Origin: VRUE01 sp963725085
GTDB lineage: Bacteria; Actinomycetota; Thermoleophilia; Solirubrobacterales; 70-9
NCBI GenBank assembly: GCA_963725085.1
Contig: CAVRXM010000001.1
Coordinates: 1,170,623 to 1,234,622, forward strand
Direction: 5' to 3'
Length of the DNA: 64,000 nucleotides
The notes under the pieces were generated by a model. It was not told the DNA's origin, made no database searches, and was given only the letters and a program-made list of their open reading frames with translations. Position numbers and translations under genes: made by a program. Shown here piece after piece: positions 1 to 7,340 of the stretch. Each line of letters opens with the position of its first letter. Within the stretch, counting starts at the first letter, position 1.

Positions 1-2
1 AG

Positions 3-218
3 CTCTCGGCCGAGCGCGGCTGGATGGTGCCCGCCTACACGCTGCCGCCGAACGCGCAGCATGTGAAGGTGATGCGGGCGCTGGTCAAGGAGACGCTGAG
101 CCAGGCGCAGATCGACAGGCTCGCGTCCGACATCAAGGACGCCTGCGCGACCCTAGAGAAGAAGGGCGGACTGGAGGAGTCGGAGCGCAGTCAGGTGAAG
201 ACCGGCACCGGCTACTGA
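3..218 (+). CDS. Glutamate decarboxylase, C-terminal fragment
   Basis: This is the last 71 residues of a reading frame that enters from outside the window. The frame reads through the left edge without a start, so the gene is cut by the window and not necessarily broken. The stretch GWMVPAYTLPPNAQHVKVMR matches the C-terminal part of PLP-dependent glutamate decarboxylases (GadA/GadB type), which convert glutamate to GABA plus CO2 in the cytoplasm. The PLP lysine and the rest of the catalytic fold lie outside the window. The assignment rests on this C-terminal signature alone; another group II decarboxylase is the main alternative. Confidence 0.7.
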   Translation, partial: LSAERGWMVPAYTLPPNAQHVKVMRALVKETLSQAQIDRLASDIKDACATLEKKGGLEESERSQVKTGTGY

Positions 219-228
219 CGCCCTGGCG

Positions 229-693
229 ATGGAGGACCTCGCACTTTTCCTCCACCTCCTCGGAGTCCTGCTATTCGTCTCCGGCATCGTCGTCGCCGGG
301 ATCCCGTTCGAGGCCGCCCGCCGCAGGCAGGACGGGGGCGAGATCGCGCTGCTCCTCGGCCTCAGCCGCTACGGCGTCGCGCTGGTCGGCGCCGGCGCAC
401 TGCTCCTGTTCGCCTGCGGGCTCTGGCTCGTCGCCATCGAGGAGGACGTCGGCTTCGGCACCGGCTGGGTCGATGCTGCGATCGTCCTCTTCCTCCTCGT
501 CGTCGCCCTCGGCTCGCTCGGGGGGCGGCGCCCGAAGCAGGCGCGGCTGCTGGCGACCGAGCTGGCCGATCGCGGCGAGCCCGCCGGCCCGGAGCTGCGC
601 GGCCTACTCGAGGACCCGGTCTCGCGGGCGGCGAACTACGGGTCGGCCCTCCTCATCCTCGCGATCCTCGCCCTGATGGTCTTCAAGCCCTAG
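229..693 (+). CDS. DUF2269-like small integral membrane protein
   Basis: A 154-residue protein with about four hydrophobic segments (near residues 5-24, 45-68, 80-98 and 135-152) and a short charged loop around 100-130. The N-terminal pattern of a helix starting with LHLLGVLLFVSGIV is typical of the DUF2269 family of predicted integral membrane proteins, whose function is unknown. It starts 10 bases after the glutamate decarboxylase stop, so the two may be co-transcribed. Its 3' end overlaps the convergent murL-like gene by four bases. No catalytic motif is visible. Confidence 0.7.
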   Translation: MEDLALFLHLLGVLLFVSGIVVAGIPFEAARRRQDGGEIALLLGLSRYGVALVGAGALLLFACGLWLVAIEEDVGFGTGWVDAAIVLFLLVVALGSLGGRRPKQARLLATELADRGEPAGPELRGLLEDPVSRAANYGSALLILAILALMVFKP

Positions 694-2036
694 GCACCCA
701 GCGCCTCCTCGACGAGGCCCATAACCCCCGGGGGCATCGCGCCGCCGTCCCCGAGCTCGAGAATGCGGTGAATCTCGGTGCCGTCCGTCTCGAACAGCGG
801 AAGCACCTCTCGCGAAAGCCGTTTCACCACCGATTGGTCTCGCCAGCGAGGCTCCTCGGCGAGGAGCCGGATCGCCGCCACGCTCTCCTCAATCTCGCCG
901 ACGCACTCAAACGGCTTGTGCCCACCGATCCCCGTGAGCTGCGCGAAGCCCTCGTACTGATCGGGGTCGTCGAGCATTGCCGCACCGAAGATCCGGTCGA
1001 GGTCGGATGGCGATAGAAACGGAGAGAGGATGAGGAACACGAAACGACACTTGTCGCATTCGCCGCACCAGGAGGAGGCCCGCCGGGCGGGGTCGAGCCG
1101 GAATTGGCGATTGCAGCTCGTGAAGGCGTCGTGATACTGGCGCATGCGGGCGAAGGCCCGGGCCACCGACATCTCTGAGGCGGGGCGAAGAACCGAGAAG
1201 ATCCTCGGCCCATCCAGTTCGCCGACCGCCTTGCTGAGGAGCTCTTCGGCCCTCGAGCTCTTGCTGAATTGATGGTTCACCGATACGTCGCGCCAGGTCA
1301 GGTTCGGCGCCGAGGCCGATCGCTCATTCGCCATGGCGACGGCATCGAACTCGTTGAGCTCAGCCGTCAGCAGGGCGACGGCCGAGACGATCGACGTGAT
1401 CGGGACATGGCCGTTGATCGCCCCGCGCCGGTTGAGCTCGTGGATTTGGGGATCGATCCGGCGCCGCGTGAGGAGCCGGGGCAGCCCGGAGATGGCAACG
1501 GTGCGCTGGATTGCCGGGCTGTCTCCCACCGTGAACAAAGAGACATCAACCCCTGCCTTCCGCATGATCTCGAGTGCGACGATCGAATCCTTGCCACCCC
1601 CGACGGGAACGAGGACACGGTCCACGGGCCTCTGTTCAGGAGTCGGTCGGGAGGTCGTCCGGCTTGCGAAGGCGGGCCTCGGGAGGGAGGGCAGGTCGTT
1701 CAGCATCGCCAGCTCGGCCAGGCCCTCCGAGTAGAGGGCCTCGAGCAGGCGCGCCGTCGCCGGCCCCGGCGCCTCTCCGTCGAACGCGACCCTTGAGGGC
1801 AGGCAGGTCTTGTAGTAGCTGACTCCCGCGACCCAATGGAGGAGCGCGACGAGGCTTCGGACTCGCTCGGTGTCGACCATTTCTCCTGGCGGCACCGGAA
1901 CCTCGAATTGCTCGACGAATTCGAGCCCATCGTCGAGGGCGTAGCCGAGCGTGACCAGGCCATCCCGGTCGATCGACCGACCTCTGAACCGAAAGGTCGA
2001 GTACGACGATGGATCGAACCTCTGCGGGTTGGACAT
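690..2036 (-). CDS. murL: MurL-like UDP-MurNAc-L-Ala-L-Glu epimerase
   Basis: The protein (448 aa from the ATG at 2036; a TTG at 2048 is also in frame) has a PP-loop-like motif VPVGGGKDS near residue 145 and a cysteine cluster WCGECDKCRFVF near residue 325. Both fit MurL, which epimerises the terminal L-Glu of UDP-MurNAc-L-Ala-L-Glu to D-Glu in an ATP-dependent reaction of peptidoglycan synthesis, an alternative to glutamate racemase (known from Xanthomonas and some actinobacteria). Its usual partner MurD2 is not in this window. The gene lies directly downstream of tRNA-Val on the same strand. Family assignment is from motif memory; another ATP-pyrophosphatase-type enzyme is possible. Confidence 0.7.
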   Translation of the reverse strand: MSNPQRFDPSSYSTFRFRGRSIDRDGLVTLGYALDDGLEFVEQFEVPVPPGEMVDTERVRSLVALLHWVAGVSYYKTCLPSRVAFDGEAPGPATARLLEALYSEGLAELAMLNDLPSLPRPAFASRTTSRPTPEQRPVDRVLVPVGGGKDSIVALEIMRKAGVDVSLFTVGDSPAIQRTVAISGLPRLLTRRRIDPQIHELNRRGAINGHVPITSIVSAVALLTAELNEFDAVAMANERSASAPNLTWRDVSVNHQFSKSSRAEELLSKAVGELDGPRIFSVLRPASEMSVARAFARMRQYHDAFTSCNRQFRLDPARRASSWCGECDKCRFVFLILSPFLSPSDLDRIFGAAMLDDPDQYEGFAQLTGIGGHKPFECVGEIEESVAAIRLLAEEPRWRDQSVVKRLSREVLPLFETDGTEIHRILELGDGGAMPPGVMGLVEEALGA

Positions 2037-2058
2037 CAGGTCAGCCAACCCGGAGAAA

Positions 2059-2130
2059 TGGGCGCGGCTGGGCTCGAACCAGCGACCTCTCCCGTGTGAG
2101 GGGAGCGCTCTCCCACTGAGCTACGCGCCC
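2059..2130 (-). tRNA. tRNA-Val (anticodon CAC)
   Basis: Reading the minus strand, a full cloverleaf is visible: acceptor stem GGGCGCG paired perfectly with CGCGCCC, D-arm GCTCAGTGGGAGAGC, anticodon stem CTCCC/GGGAG around loop CTCACAC (anticodon CAC), and T-arm GCTGG TTCGAGC CCAGC. Discriminator base is A; the CCA end is not encoded. It decodes GUG. The 3' end lies 22 bases before the murL-like ATG, so it may be co-transcribed with that gene. Confidence 0.97.
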
Positions 2131-2141
2131 GCTGAAATCGA

Positions 2142-3354
2142 TCATACGGCGACGGGCTCAGCGTCAGGGGCGCCGGTCTCGCCCGCGGCCACCGCCCGTT
2201 TCTGGAACGCCGCGGCGACGAACGGGAAGATCAGCGTCGACAGCATCGCCGCGCCGACCAGGCCGGCCGCGGTCGAGGTCTTCATGTCGCCGTCGTCGAT
2301 GGCGATCGTCGTGATCGCGACCACCAGCGGCAGCTCGGTGGCGCAGTAGAAGGCGAGCGCTGCACGCTGACGGGTCTGAAGCACCCCCCGGTAGAGCAGC
2401 ATCGCCGGAGTTCCCCTGACGACGACGAAGAGGCCGAAGAACATCAGCAGCTTCGCCAGCGCGGTAACCGAGCCGAGCGCCGCGAGGTCGAAGTTGATCC
2501 CGCTGGTGATGAAGAAGAACGGGACGAAGAAGCCGAACCCGACGGCGGTCAGCTTCGACTCGAAGATCGAGAGCTCATGGCCCTTGAGGGCTGTCCTGAC
2601 GATCATCCCCGCCACGAACCCGCCGAGCAGGATGTCGAGCCCGAGCTGGCCGGCGAGGAGGACGAGGCCGAAGACGAGGACGACGGTGACCCGCACCGCG
2701 AGCTGGCTGCTCGCCTCAAAGGTGCGTTCGAGCGCGGACCAGCCGCGCCAGGCGAGCCGGACCGAGGTCAGGGCGAGCGCGATCGCGAGGGCGACGAAGG
2801 CGAGCAGGATCCCCGCCTCGTGCAGGGGCTGATTGGTCGACAGCACCAGGGTCACGAGCAGGATCGGGCCGAACTCCCCGACCCCGCCGGCCCCCAGCAG
2901 GTAGGTGCCGAAGCGGGTCTTCAGTTCGCCGTTGTCGCGCAGGATCGGGATCAGGGTGCCGATCGCGGTCGTCGCCATCGCGGACCCGGTGTAGAGGGTC
3001 GAGAGCACGACGCCTGCCGCCGCCAGCATCCCCGCGAGGGAGTACGCGAGGGCGATCGAGAGTCAGCCAGCCCAGCGCGCCGAGCTCGAGCGGTCTCCCC
3101 CTGATCCGATCGAAGTCGATCTCGTAGCCGGCGAAGAAGAAGAGCATTCCGAGACCGAGGTTGGAGAAGAAGTCGATGAAGGGGTCGGTCTTCGCAAGAT
3201 CGAGGACTTCGGGCCCGATGACGATCCCGAGCATGAGCTCGACGACGACCACCGGCGGCGCAAACCGGCGCGGCACGATCGCCACCGTGACCGCAGCCAG
3301 AGCGGCGACGACGACGATCGCAAAGAACGAGCCGGAGTCGACTTCGATCTTCAT
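2142..3354 (-). CDS. CPA2 (Kef-type) cation/proton antiporter, frame break near 3060
   Basis: Two frames together give about 403 residues of a monovalent cation:proton antiporter-2 membrane domain with roughly twelve hydrophobic helices and no TrkA/RCK domain. The first frame (from the ATG at 3354, MKIEVDSGSFFAIVVVAALA) carries the first helices and the segment FFAGYEIDFDRIRGRP. After GALGWL the reading must skip one base near 3057-3064 to continue with LAGMLAAAGVVLSTLYTGSA. The family exchanges K+ or Na+ for H+ across the cytoplasmic membrane. The break is a single extra base in an otherwise intact gene, so a consensus error is more likely than a pseudogene. It is convergent with nothing; the lipoprotein gene diverges 46 bases away. 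Confidence 0.82.
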
Positions 3355-3400
3355 CGCGCCCGATCCTACGGCCGCATCCCCCGGATCGCGGTAACTTCGG

Positions 3401-4147
3401 ATGATGAGGCTCGCGCTCGTCATCGGCCTCGTGCTGCTCGCGTCGCTCGCGAGCGGTTGCGGCGGGGGCGGCGAGAGCACCACCCGCGCAGGCGGCGGCC
3501 TCCCGCAGGGTTCGGAGCCCTCCGATCTCAGCCCCGCGGACTTCACCGTCGCGATCGACAACCGCTACTGGCCGATGGCGTCCGGCACCCGCTGGGTATA
3601 CCGGGAGACGGAAGGACGGGGAGCGGTCAAGCGGGTGGTCGTCACGGTCACCGACCGGACGAAGCGGATCGCCGACGGGATCGAGGCGCGGGTCGTCCAT
3701 GATGTCGCGACCGCGCACGGGAGGCCGGCCGAGGTGACCGACGACTGGTACGCCCAGGACTCGGAAGGAAACCTCTGGTACCTGGGGGAGCGGACCGCCG
3801 AATACGAGAACGGGAGGGTCGCTTCCACCGAGGGCTCCTGGGAGGCGGGGGTCGACGGCGCCCAGCCGGGCGTGATCATGCCTGCCCGGCCACAGACCGG
3901 GCAGGCCTACCGCCAGGAGTACTACGCGGGCGAAGCCGAAGACAGCGCGACGGTCCTCAGCACCGACGAGCAGGTCCAGGTCCCCTTCGGTCATTTCGGC
4001 GACGCGGTCCTGACCAAAGAGACGACACCGCTCGAGCCGAGCGTGGTCGAGTACAAGCTCTACGCCCCGAACGTCGGTCCGGCGATGGCGATGGACGTCT
4101 CCGGCGAATCGGACCGCGAGGAGCTGATCTCGCTCAGCCGCCGCTAG
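3401..4147 (+). CDS. Secreted lipoprotein of unknown function
   Basis: A 248-residue protein with a lipoprotein signal: hydrophobic stretch LALVIGLVLLASLASG followed by Cys20, then a Gly-rich linker. It should be lipid-anchored on the outer face of the cytoplasmic membrane. The mature part contains FTVAIDNRYWPMASGTRWVY, YAQDSEGNLWYLGE and VPFGHFGDAVLTKE, a pattern recurrent in actinobacterial and planctomycete hypothetical proteins that look beta-rich. I know no function for it. A second Met at codon 2 is an equally good start. The SRP RNA follows 10 bases after the stop. Confidence 0.75.
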   Translation: MMRLALVIGLVLLASLASGCGGGGESTTRAGGGLPQGSEPSDLSPADFTVAIDNRYWPMASGTRWVYRETEGRGAVKRVVVTVTDRTKRIADGIEARVVHDVATAHGRPAEVTDDWYAQDSEGNLWYLGERTAEYENGRVASTEGSWEAGVDGAQPGVIMPARPQTGQAYRQEYYAGEAEDSATVLSTDEQVQVPFGHFGDAVLTKETTPLEPSVVEYKLYAPNVGPAMAMDVSGESDREELISLSRR

Positions 4148-4157
4148 GATGGGCAAC

Positions 4158-4374
4158 GGACCGTGCTAGGCGGGGAATCAGCGGTGCCCTGTAACCCGCA
4201 ATCCGCTCTAGCGGGGCCGAATCCCGTTCCGAGGGGCTGGCCGTCGGGGTCAGTGCGCCGGGGGCGGCGTTGACGGCCGGGTCCTGCGCGACGTGGGCAC
4301 GTGAATCAGGTCAGGTCCGGAAGGAAGCAGCCTTAAGCGGATGCCGCGGGTGCCGCAGGCAAGCCCGGCTCGAG
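4158..4374 (+). ncRNA. ffs: Signal recognition particle RNA (long form)
   Basis: The conserved domain IV loop is present as GGTCAGGTCCGGAAGGAAGC near 4309-4330, flanked by the expected asymmetric loop and pairing strands. Upstream, the block GCGGTGCCCTGTAACCCGC and the CTAGCGGGGCCGAATCCCG segment match the Alu-domain part of the long SRP RNAs seen in Thermus and several actinobacteria. Ends were placed at the outer pairing strands and are uncertain by about ten bases. This RNA binds Ffh and targets membrane proteins co-translationally. Confidence 0.88.
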
Positions 4375-4431
4375 CCAAACACGGTGGACACGCCCGGTGA
4401 CTTCGCCTCAGAGGCGGGGCGCACGGTCCAT

Positions 4432-4668
4432 TTACCTTTCTCGTCCCGGCGTCGCGTCGAGGAATACCTCCGTGACGTCCGGGACGACCTCCTGGAGTTG
4501 ACGGTCGATTTCAGCTCGGCGAGGGAGTGCGCGGCCTCGGCGAACATCGCCGCCGATCCGCTCACCAGGCCGCCGAACAGCTTCGCCACGGCGATCACCG
4601 CGTTGGCCGTCAGCGCGATGATGGTCGTGCGCCTGCTCTCGCCCGCTTCGCGGGCTGCAGGAAGGCTG
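4432..4668 (-). pseudogene. Cation diffusion facilitator remnant with internal deletion
   Basis: Reading the minus strand, one frame gives the start of a cation diffusion facilitator: SRRTTIIALTANAVIAVAK, then LFGGLVSGSAAMFAEAAHSL, which is the cytoplasmic start and first membrane helix of CDF metal efflux proteins. Directly after AHSLAE another frame gives EIDRQLQEVVPDVTEVFLDA followed by TPGRER and a stop, which is the end of the cytoplasmic CDF domain. The roughly 230 residues normally between them are missing, with the junction near 4508-4515. Either this is a genuine pseudogene formed by internal deletion or the assembly collapsed here. No start codon is evident upstream, so the left limit is approximate. 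The rest of the 4378-4746 gap shows only a short hairpin near 4636-4664. Confidence 0.72.
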
Positions 4669-4746
4669 CGATCGCTCGTCTGTCTGGCAGTCGCCTCGAT
4701 GGGTCGCGGCTACCCCGCCCGAAACCTGACTAACGGACGCCTCCCC

Positions 4747-5547
4747 TCAGTCGATCAACCGCGCTTCCATCCGGTTGATCGCGATCCGCCACATCGCCAA
4801 GGCGAACGCGACCAGCGAGGCGAACCGGATCAGGTCGACCGGCTCGTATCCGAAGGCCCCGCCGCGGACCAGTTCCACCAGCTGGTGGAGCGGGTTGAGC
4901 TGGGCGACGATCTGGACGCCCTCGGGCAGTTCGTCGATCGGGAAGAAGGCGCCCGAGACGAGGAACAGCGGGGTGACGAACAGCGCCGTCACGTAGTTGA
5001 ACTGGTCGATCTTGGCGACGATCGCCGCCATCGTGACGCCGAAGCCCGCGAACCCGAGGGCGGTGACGAAGCAGTAGAGCGGCACCAGCAGCATCCCGGG
5101 GGCGGGGTCGAGGCCGAACAGCATCGTCACCAGCAACGGGAAGCAGCCGTAGATGCTGGCGCGCGCGCCGATCCAGAGCATCTCGGCGCTGACCAGCTCT
5201 TCGACGTCGACCGGGGCCGCGAGAATCGCGTCGTAGGTGTTCTGGAAGCGGTGCTTGACGAAGGTCCCGAACATCGCCGGCAGGGCGCTGGAGAAGATCA
5301 CCGCCGTCGCGACCATCCCGGTGCCCACGAACTGGACGTACGGGATGCCGTTGACTTCGTCGACGAGCGTCGCCGAGAGCCCCAGGCCGAATGCCAGCAG
5401 GTAGACGATCGGTTCCAGCAGGCTGGAGAAGGTCGTGCCGCGCCAGTAGGTCTTGAAGTTCGCCAGCTCGCGGCTCATCACGCCGCCGATCGCGGCCGGT
5501 TCGAGCCGCCGCAAACCCACCCCCACCCGCACCGGCTCCACGCTCAT
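4747..5547 (-). CDS. ABC-2 type exporter permease (NodJ-like)
   Basis: A 266-residue membrane protein with six predicted helices and the ABC-2 membrane domain: MSRELANFKTYWRGTTFSSL, then EPIVYLLAFGLGL, and the late segment PLFLVSGAFFPIDELPEGVQ with a following NPLHQLVELVR typical of NodJ/DrrB-like permeases. It pairs with the ATP-binding gene immediately upstream, which it overlaps by four bases (ATGA), so translation is probably coupled. The complex would export an unknown lipid, oligosaccharide or drug-like molecule. The NodJ likeness reflects the family and does not imply nodulation. Confidence 0.87.
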   Translation of the reverse strand: MSVEPVRVGVGLRRLEPAAIGGVMSRELANFKTYWRGTTFSSLLEPIVYLLAFGLGLSATLVDEVNGIPYVQFVGTGMVATAVIFSSALPAMFGTFVKHRFQNTYDAILAAPVDVEELVSAEMLWIGARASIYGCFPLLVTMLFGLDPAPGMLLVPLYCFVTALGFAGFGVTMAAIVAKIDQFNYVTALFVTPLFLVSGAFFPIDELPEGVQIVAQLNPLHQLVELVRGGAFGYEPVDLIRFASLVAFALAMWRIAINRMEARLID

Positions 5548-6434
5548 TCCGCCTCCTCCCCGGTGAGGAGGACGAAGACGTCCTCGAGCGAGGCAGCGCG
5601 GCGGACGGCGTCGTCCGGAACCTCGCCGTTCTCGGCCCGCTCGGAGCCGACGATCGCGATCGCCGGGCCCGCAGGCCGGACCCGCAGCCCGGCGGCCTCG
5701 GCCTTCCTTCTGGCCTCGACCAGCCTTTCGTGCGGGGCGTAGATTTCGGCCGTCTCGCGGCCGGCGTGCTCGACGATCAGCTCCGCCGGGCGGCCGCGGC
5801 TGATGATCTTCCCCTTCGCCATCACCGCTACCTCGTCGGCCAGCCGCTCGGCCTCCTCGATGTAGTGAGTCGACATCAGGATCGTCGTCCCCTGCGAGCG
5901 AAGGTTGTCGATCAGAGTCCAGAGCTCGGTCCGGATCTGGGGGTCGAGTCCGACGGTCGGCTCGTCGAGGAGGATCAGCTTCGGTTCGTGGACGAGGCCC
6001 CTGGCGAGCAGCAGGCGACGCCGCATCCCCCCGGAGAGCTGGTCGACCGCGTCGCGGCGCCGGGCCGTCAGCCGGGCGAGCTCGAGCGCGCTCTCGACCG
6101 CGGCGCCGACGTCGGGAACCCGGTAGAGCCGCGCGAACACGGCGAGGTTGTCTTCGACCGTCACGTCGACATCGAGATTGTCGAGCTGCGGGACGACGCC
6201 CATTTCTCCCCGCGCGACCTTCGATTCGGCGGGTAGCTCGTGCCCGAGCACCCGGAGAACGCCGGAGTCGGGCAGCGCCTGGCCCGTCAGCAACCGCATC
6301 GTCGTCGACTTGCCGGCACCGTTGGGGCCGAGCAGACCAAGGCAGATCCCCTCGGGGACCTCGAGGTCGAGGCCATCGACCGCGGTGATCGGCCCGAACT
6401 TCTTCACGACACCGCGAAGCTCTATCGCCGCCAT
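5544..6434 (-). CDS. ABC exporter ATP-binding protein (NodI/DrrA-like)
   Basis: The protein (296 aa from ATG 6434, MAAIELRGVVKKFGP) has the complete nucleotide-binding domain: Walker A GPNGAGKST near residue 38, signature LSGGMRRRL near 140, Walker B LILLDEPTVGLD near 160, and switch STHYIEEAE near 195. The C-terminal 90 residues form the extension common in DrrA/NodI ATPases. A longer in-frame start at 6521 would add a region that overlaps a palindromic sequence and is not family-like, so the internal Met was chosen. It drives export by the NodJ-like permease with which it overlaps. Confidence 0.9.
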   Translation of the reverse strand: MAAIELRGVVKKFGPITAVDGLDLEVPEGICLGLLGPNGAGKSTTMRLLTGQALPDSGVLRVLGHELPAESKVARGEMGVVPQLDNLDVDVTVEDNLAVFARLYRVPDVGAAVESALELARLTARRRDAVDQLSGGMRRRLLLARGLVHEPKLILLDEPTVGLDPQIRTELWTLIDNLRSQGTTILMSTHYIEEAERLADEVAVMAKGKIISRGRPAELIVEHAGRETAEIYAPHERLVEARRKAEAAGLRVRPAGPAIAIVGSERAENGEVPDDAVRRAASLEDVFVLLTGEEAE

Positions 6435-6459
6435 GGAACTGATGCTGTCAGGTTGCCTC

Positions 6460-6488
6460 GCCTCGCCTGCCTCAGGCAGAGGCGAGGC
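6460..6488. repeat. Intergenic palindrome between exporter operon and alsD
   Basis: The 5' arm GCCTCGCCTGCC and 3' arm GGCAGAGGCGAGGC pair with one two-base bulge around the loop TCA. It sits in the divergent space between the ATPase start (6434) and the acetolactate decarboxylase start (6558). It could be a small REP-like element or a leader hairpin; nothing decides between these. Confidence 0.5.
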
Positions 6489-6557
6489 GCTCGGCGAGCC
6501 AGACGCCGCAGAGCCGGCCATCCCGCGCGCAGGCTACACCGTGGGAGACTGCGCGCC

Positions 6558-7337
6558 GTGCTCGACGAGCGATGGATCAGGGCCCTCCACGTGGAGACGA
6601 TGCGGGAGCTTGAACTGCACGAGGAGCGCGAGCCGCACGTCCTCTTCCAGGCCTCGACGATCGCCGCCCTGCTCGATGGCGCCTACGACGGCGACCTCAC
6701 CTTCGCCGAGCTCGCCCGGCATGGCGACCTCGGCCTCGGCACGCTGAACGGGCTCGACGGGGAGATGATCGCCCTCGACGGCCGCTTCTACCGGGCGGCG
6801 GTCGACGGCGCGATAGCCGAGGTGGCGCCCCGGGAGCGGACCCCGTTCGCGGTCGTCACCGGGTTCACACCGACGATCGAGGCCGAGATCGCCGGGCCGC
6901 TCTCCCACGACGGCCTCCTCGCCGCCCTCGACGCCCTGATTCCGGACGGGGCTGCGTCCTGCGCGATCCGCCTCGACGGGCGGTTCGAGTCGGTCTGCGC
7001 CCGCTCGGTACCCCGCCAGGTTCCGCCGTACCGACCGTTGACGGATGTCGTCGCCGAGCAGCGCGTGTTCGAGCTCGACGATGTCGCCGGGACGATGCTC
7101 GGGTTTCGGTTCCCGAGCTACGCCGAGGGGATCGAGGTGAGCGGGTTCCACCTCCATTTCATCGACGCCGATCGCCGCCGCGGCGGCCACGTCCTCGGCT
7201 CGCGGGTCGGCCGGGCCCGGGCCCGCCTTGACCCCTCGAACGACCTCCACATCGAGCTGCCGCCGGCGATCGACCTCGCCAGCCCGGAGCTCGCCGCCGG
7301 GACGCATGCCGCGATCGAGCGGGTCGAGCGGGGCTGA
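6558..7337 (+). CDS. alsD: Alpha-acetolactate decarboxylase
   Basis: From the GTG at 6558 the product is 259 residues, the usual length for this family. Diagnostic segments are FQASTIAALLDGAYDGDLTF, GDLGLGTLNGLDGEMIALDG and the metal-binding FHLHFIDADRRRGGHVL, where the His-x-His pair and the later His coordinate zinc. The enzyme (EC 4.1.1.5) converts (S)-acetolactate to (R)-acetoin with release of CO2, diverting pyruvate away from branched-chain amino acid synthesis to the neutral product acetoin. No acetolactate synthase gene is in the window. It is divergent from the ABC exporter and convergent with the glycosyltransferase, ending three bases from its stop. Confidence 0.92.
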   Translation: MLDERWIRALHVETMRELELHEEREPHVLFQASTIAALLDGAYDGDLTFAELARHGDLGLGTLNGLDGEMIALDGRFYRAAVDGAIAEVAPRERTPFAVVTGFTPTIEAEIAGPLSHDGLLAALDALIPDGAASCAIRLDGRFESVCARSVPRQVPPYRPLTDVVAEQRVFELDDVAGTMLGFRFPSYAEGIEVSGFHLHFIDADRRRGGHVLGSRVGRARARLDPSNDLHIELPPAIDLASPELAAGTHAAIERVERG

Positions 7338-7340
7338 TCC

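Noticed and set aside
4270..5742. 490-residue plus-strand reading frame
   Set aside because: It crosses the SRP RNA and the antisense of the ABC permease; no protein-like motifs.
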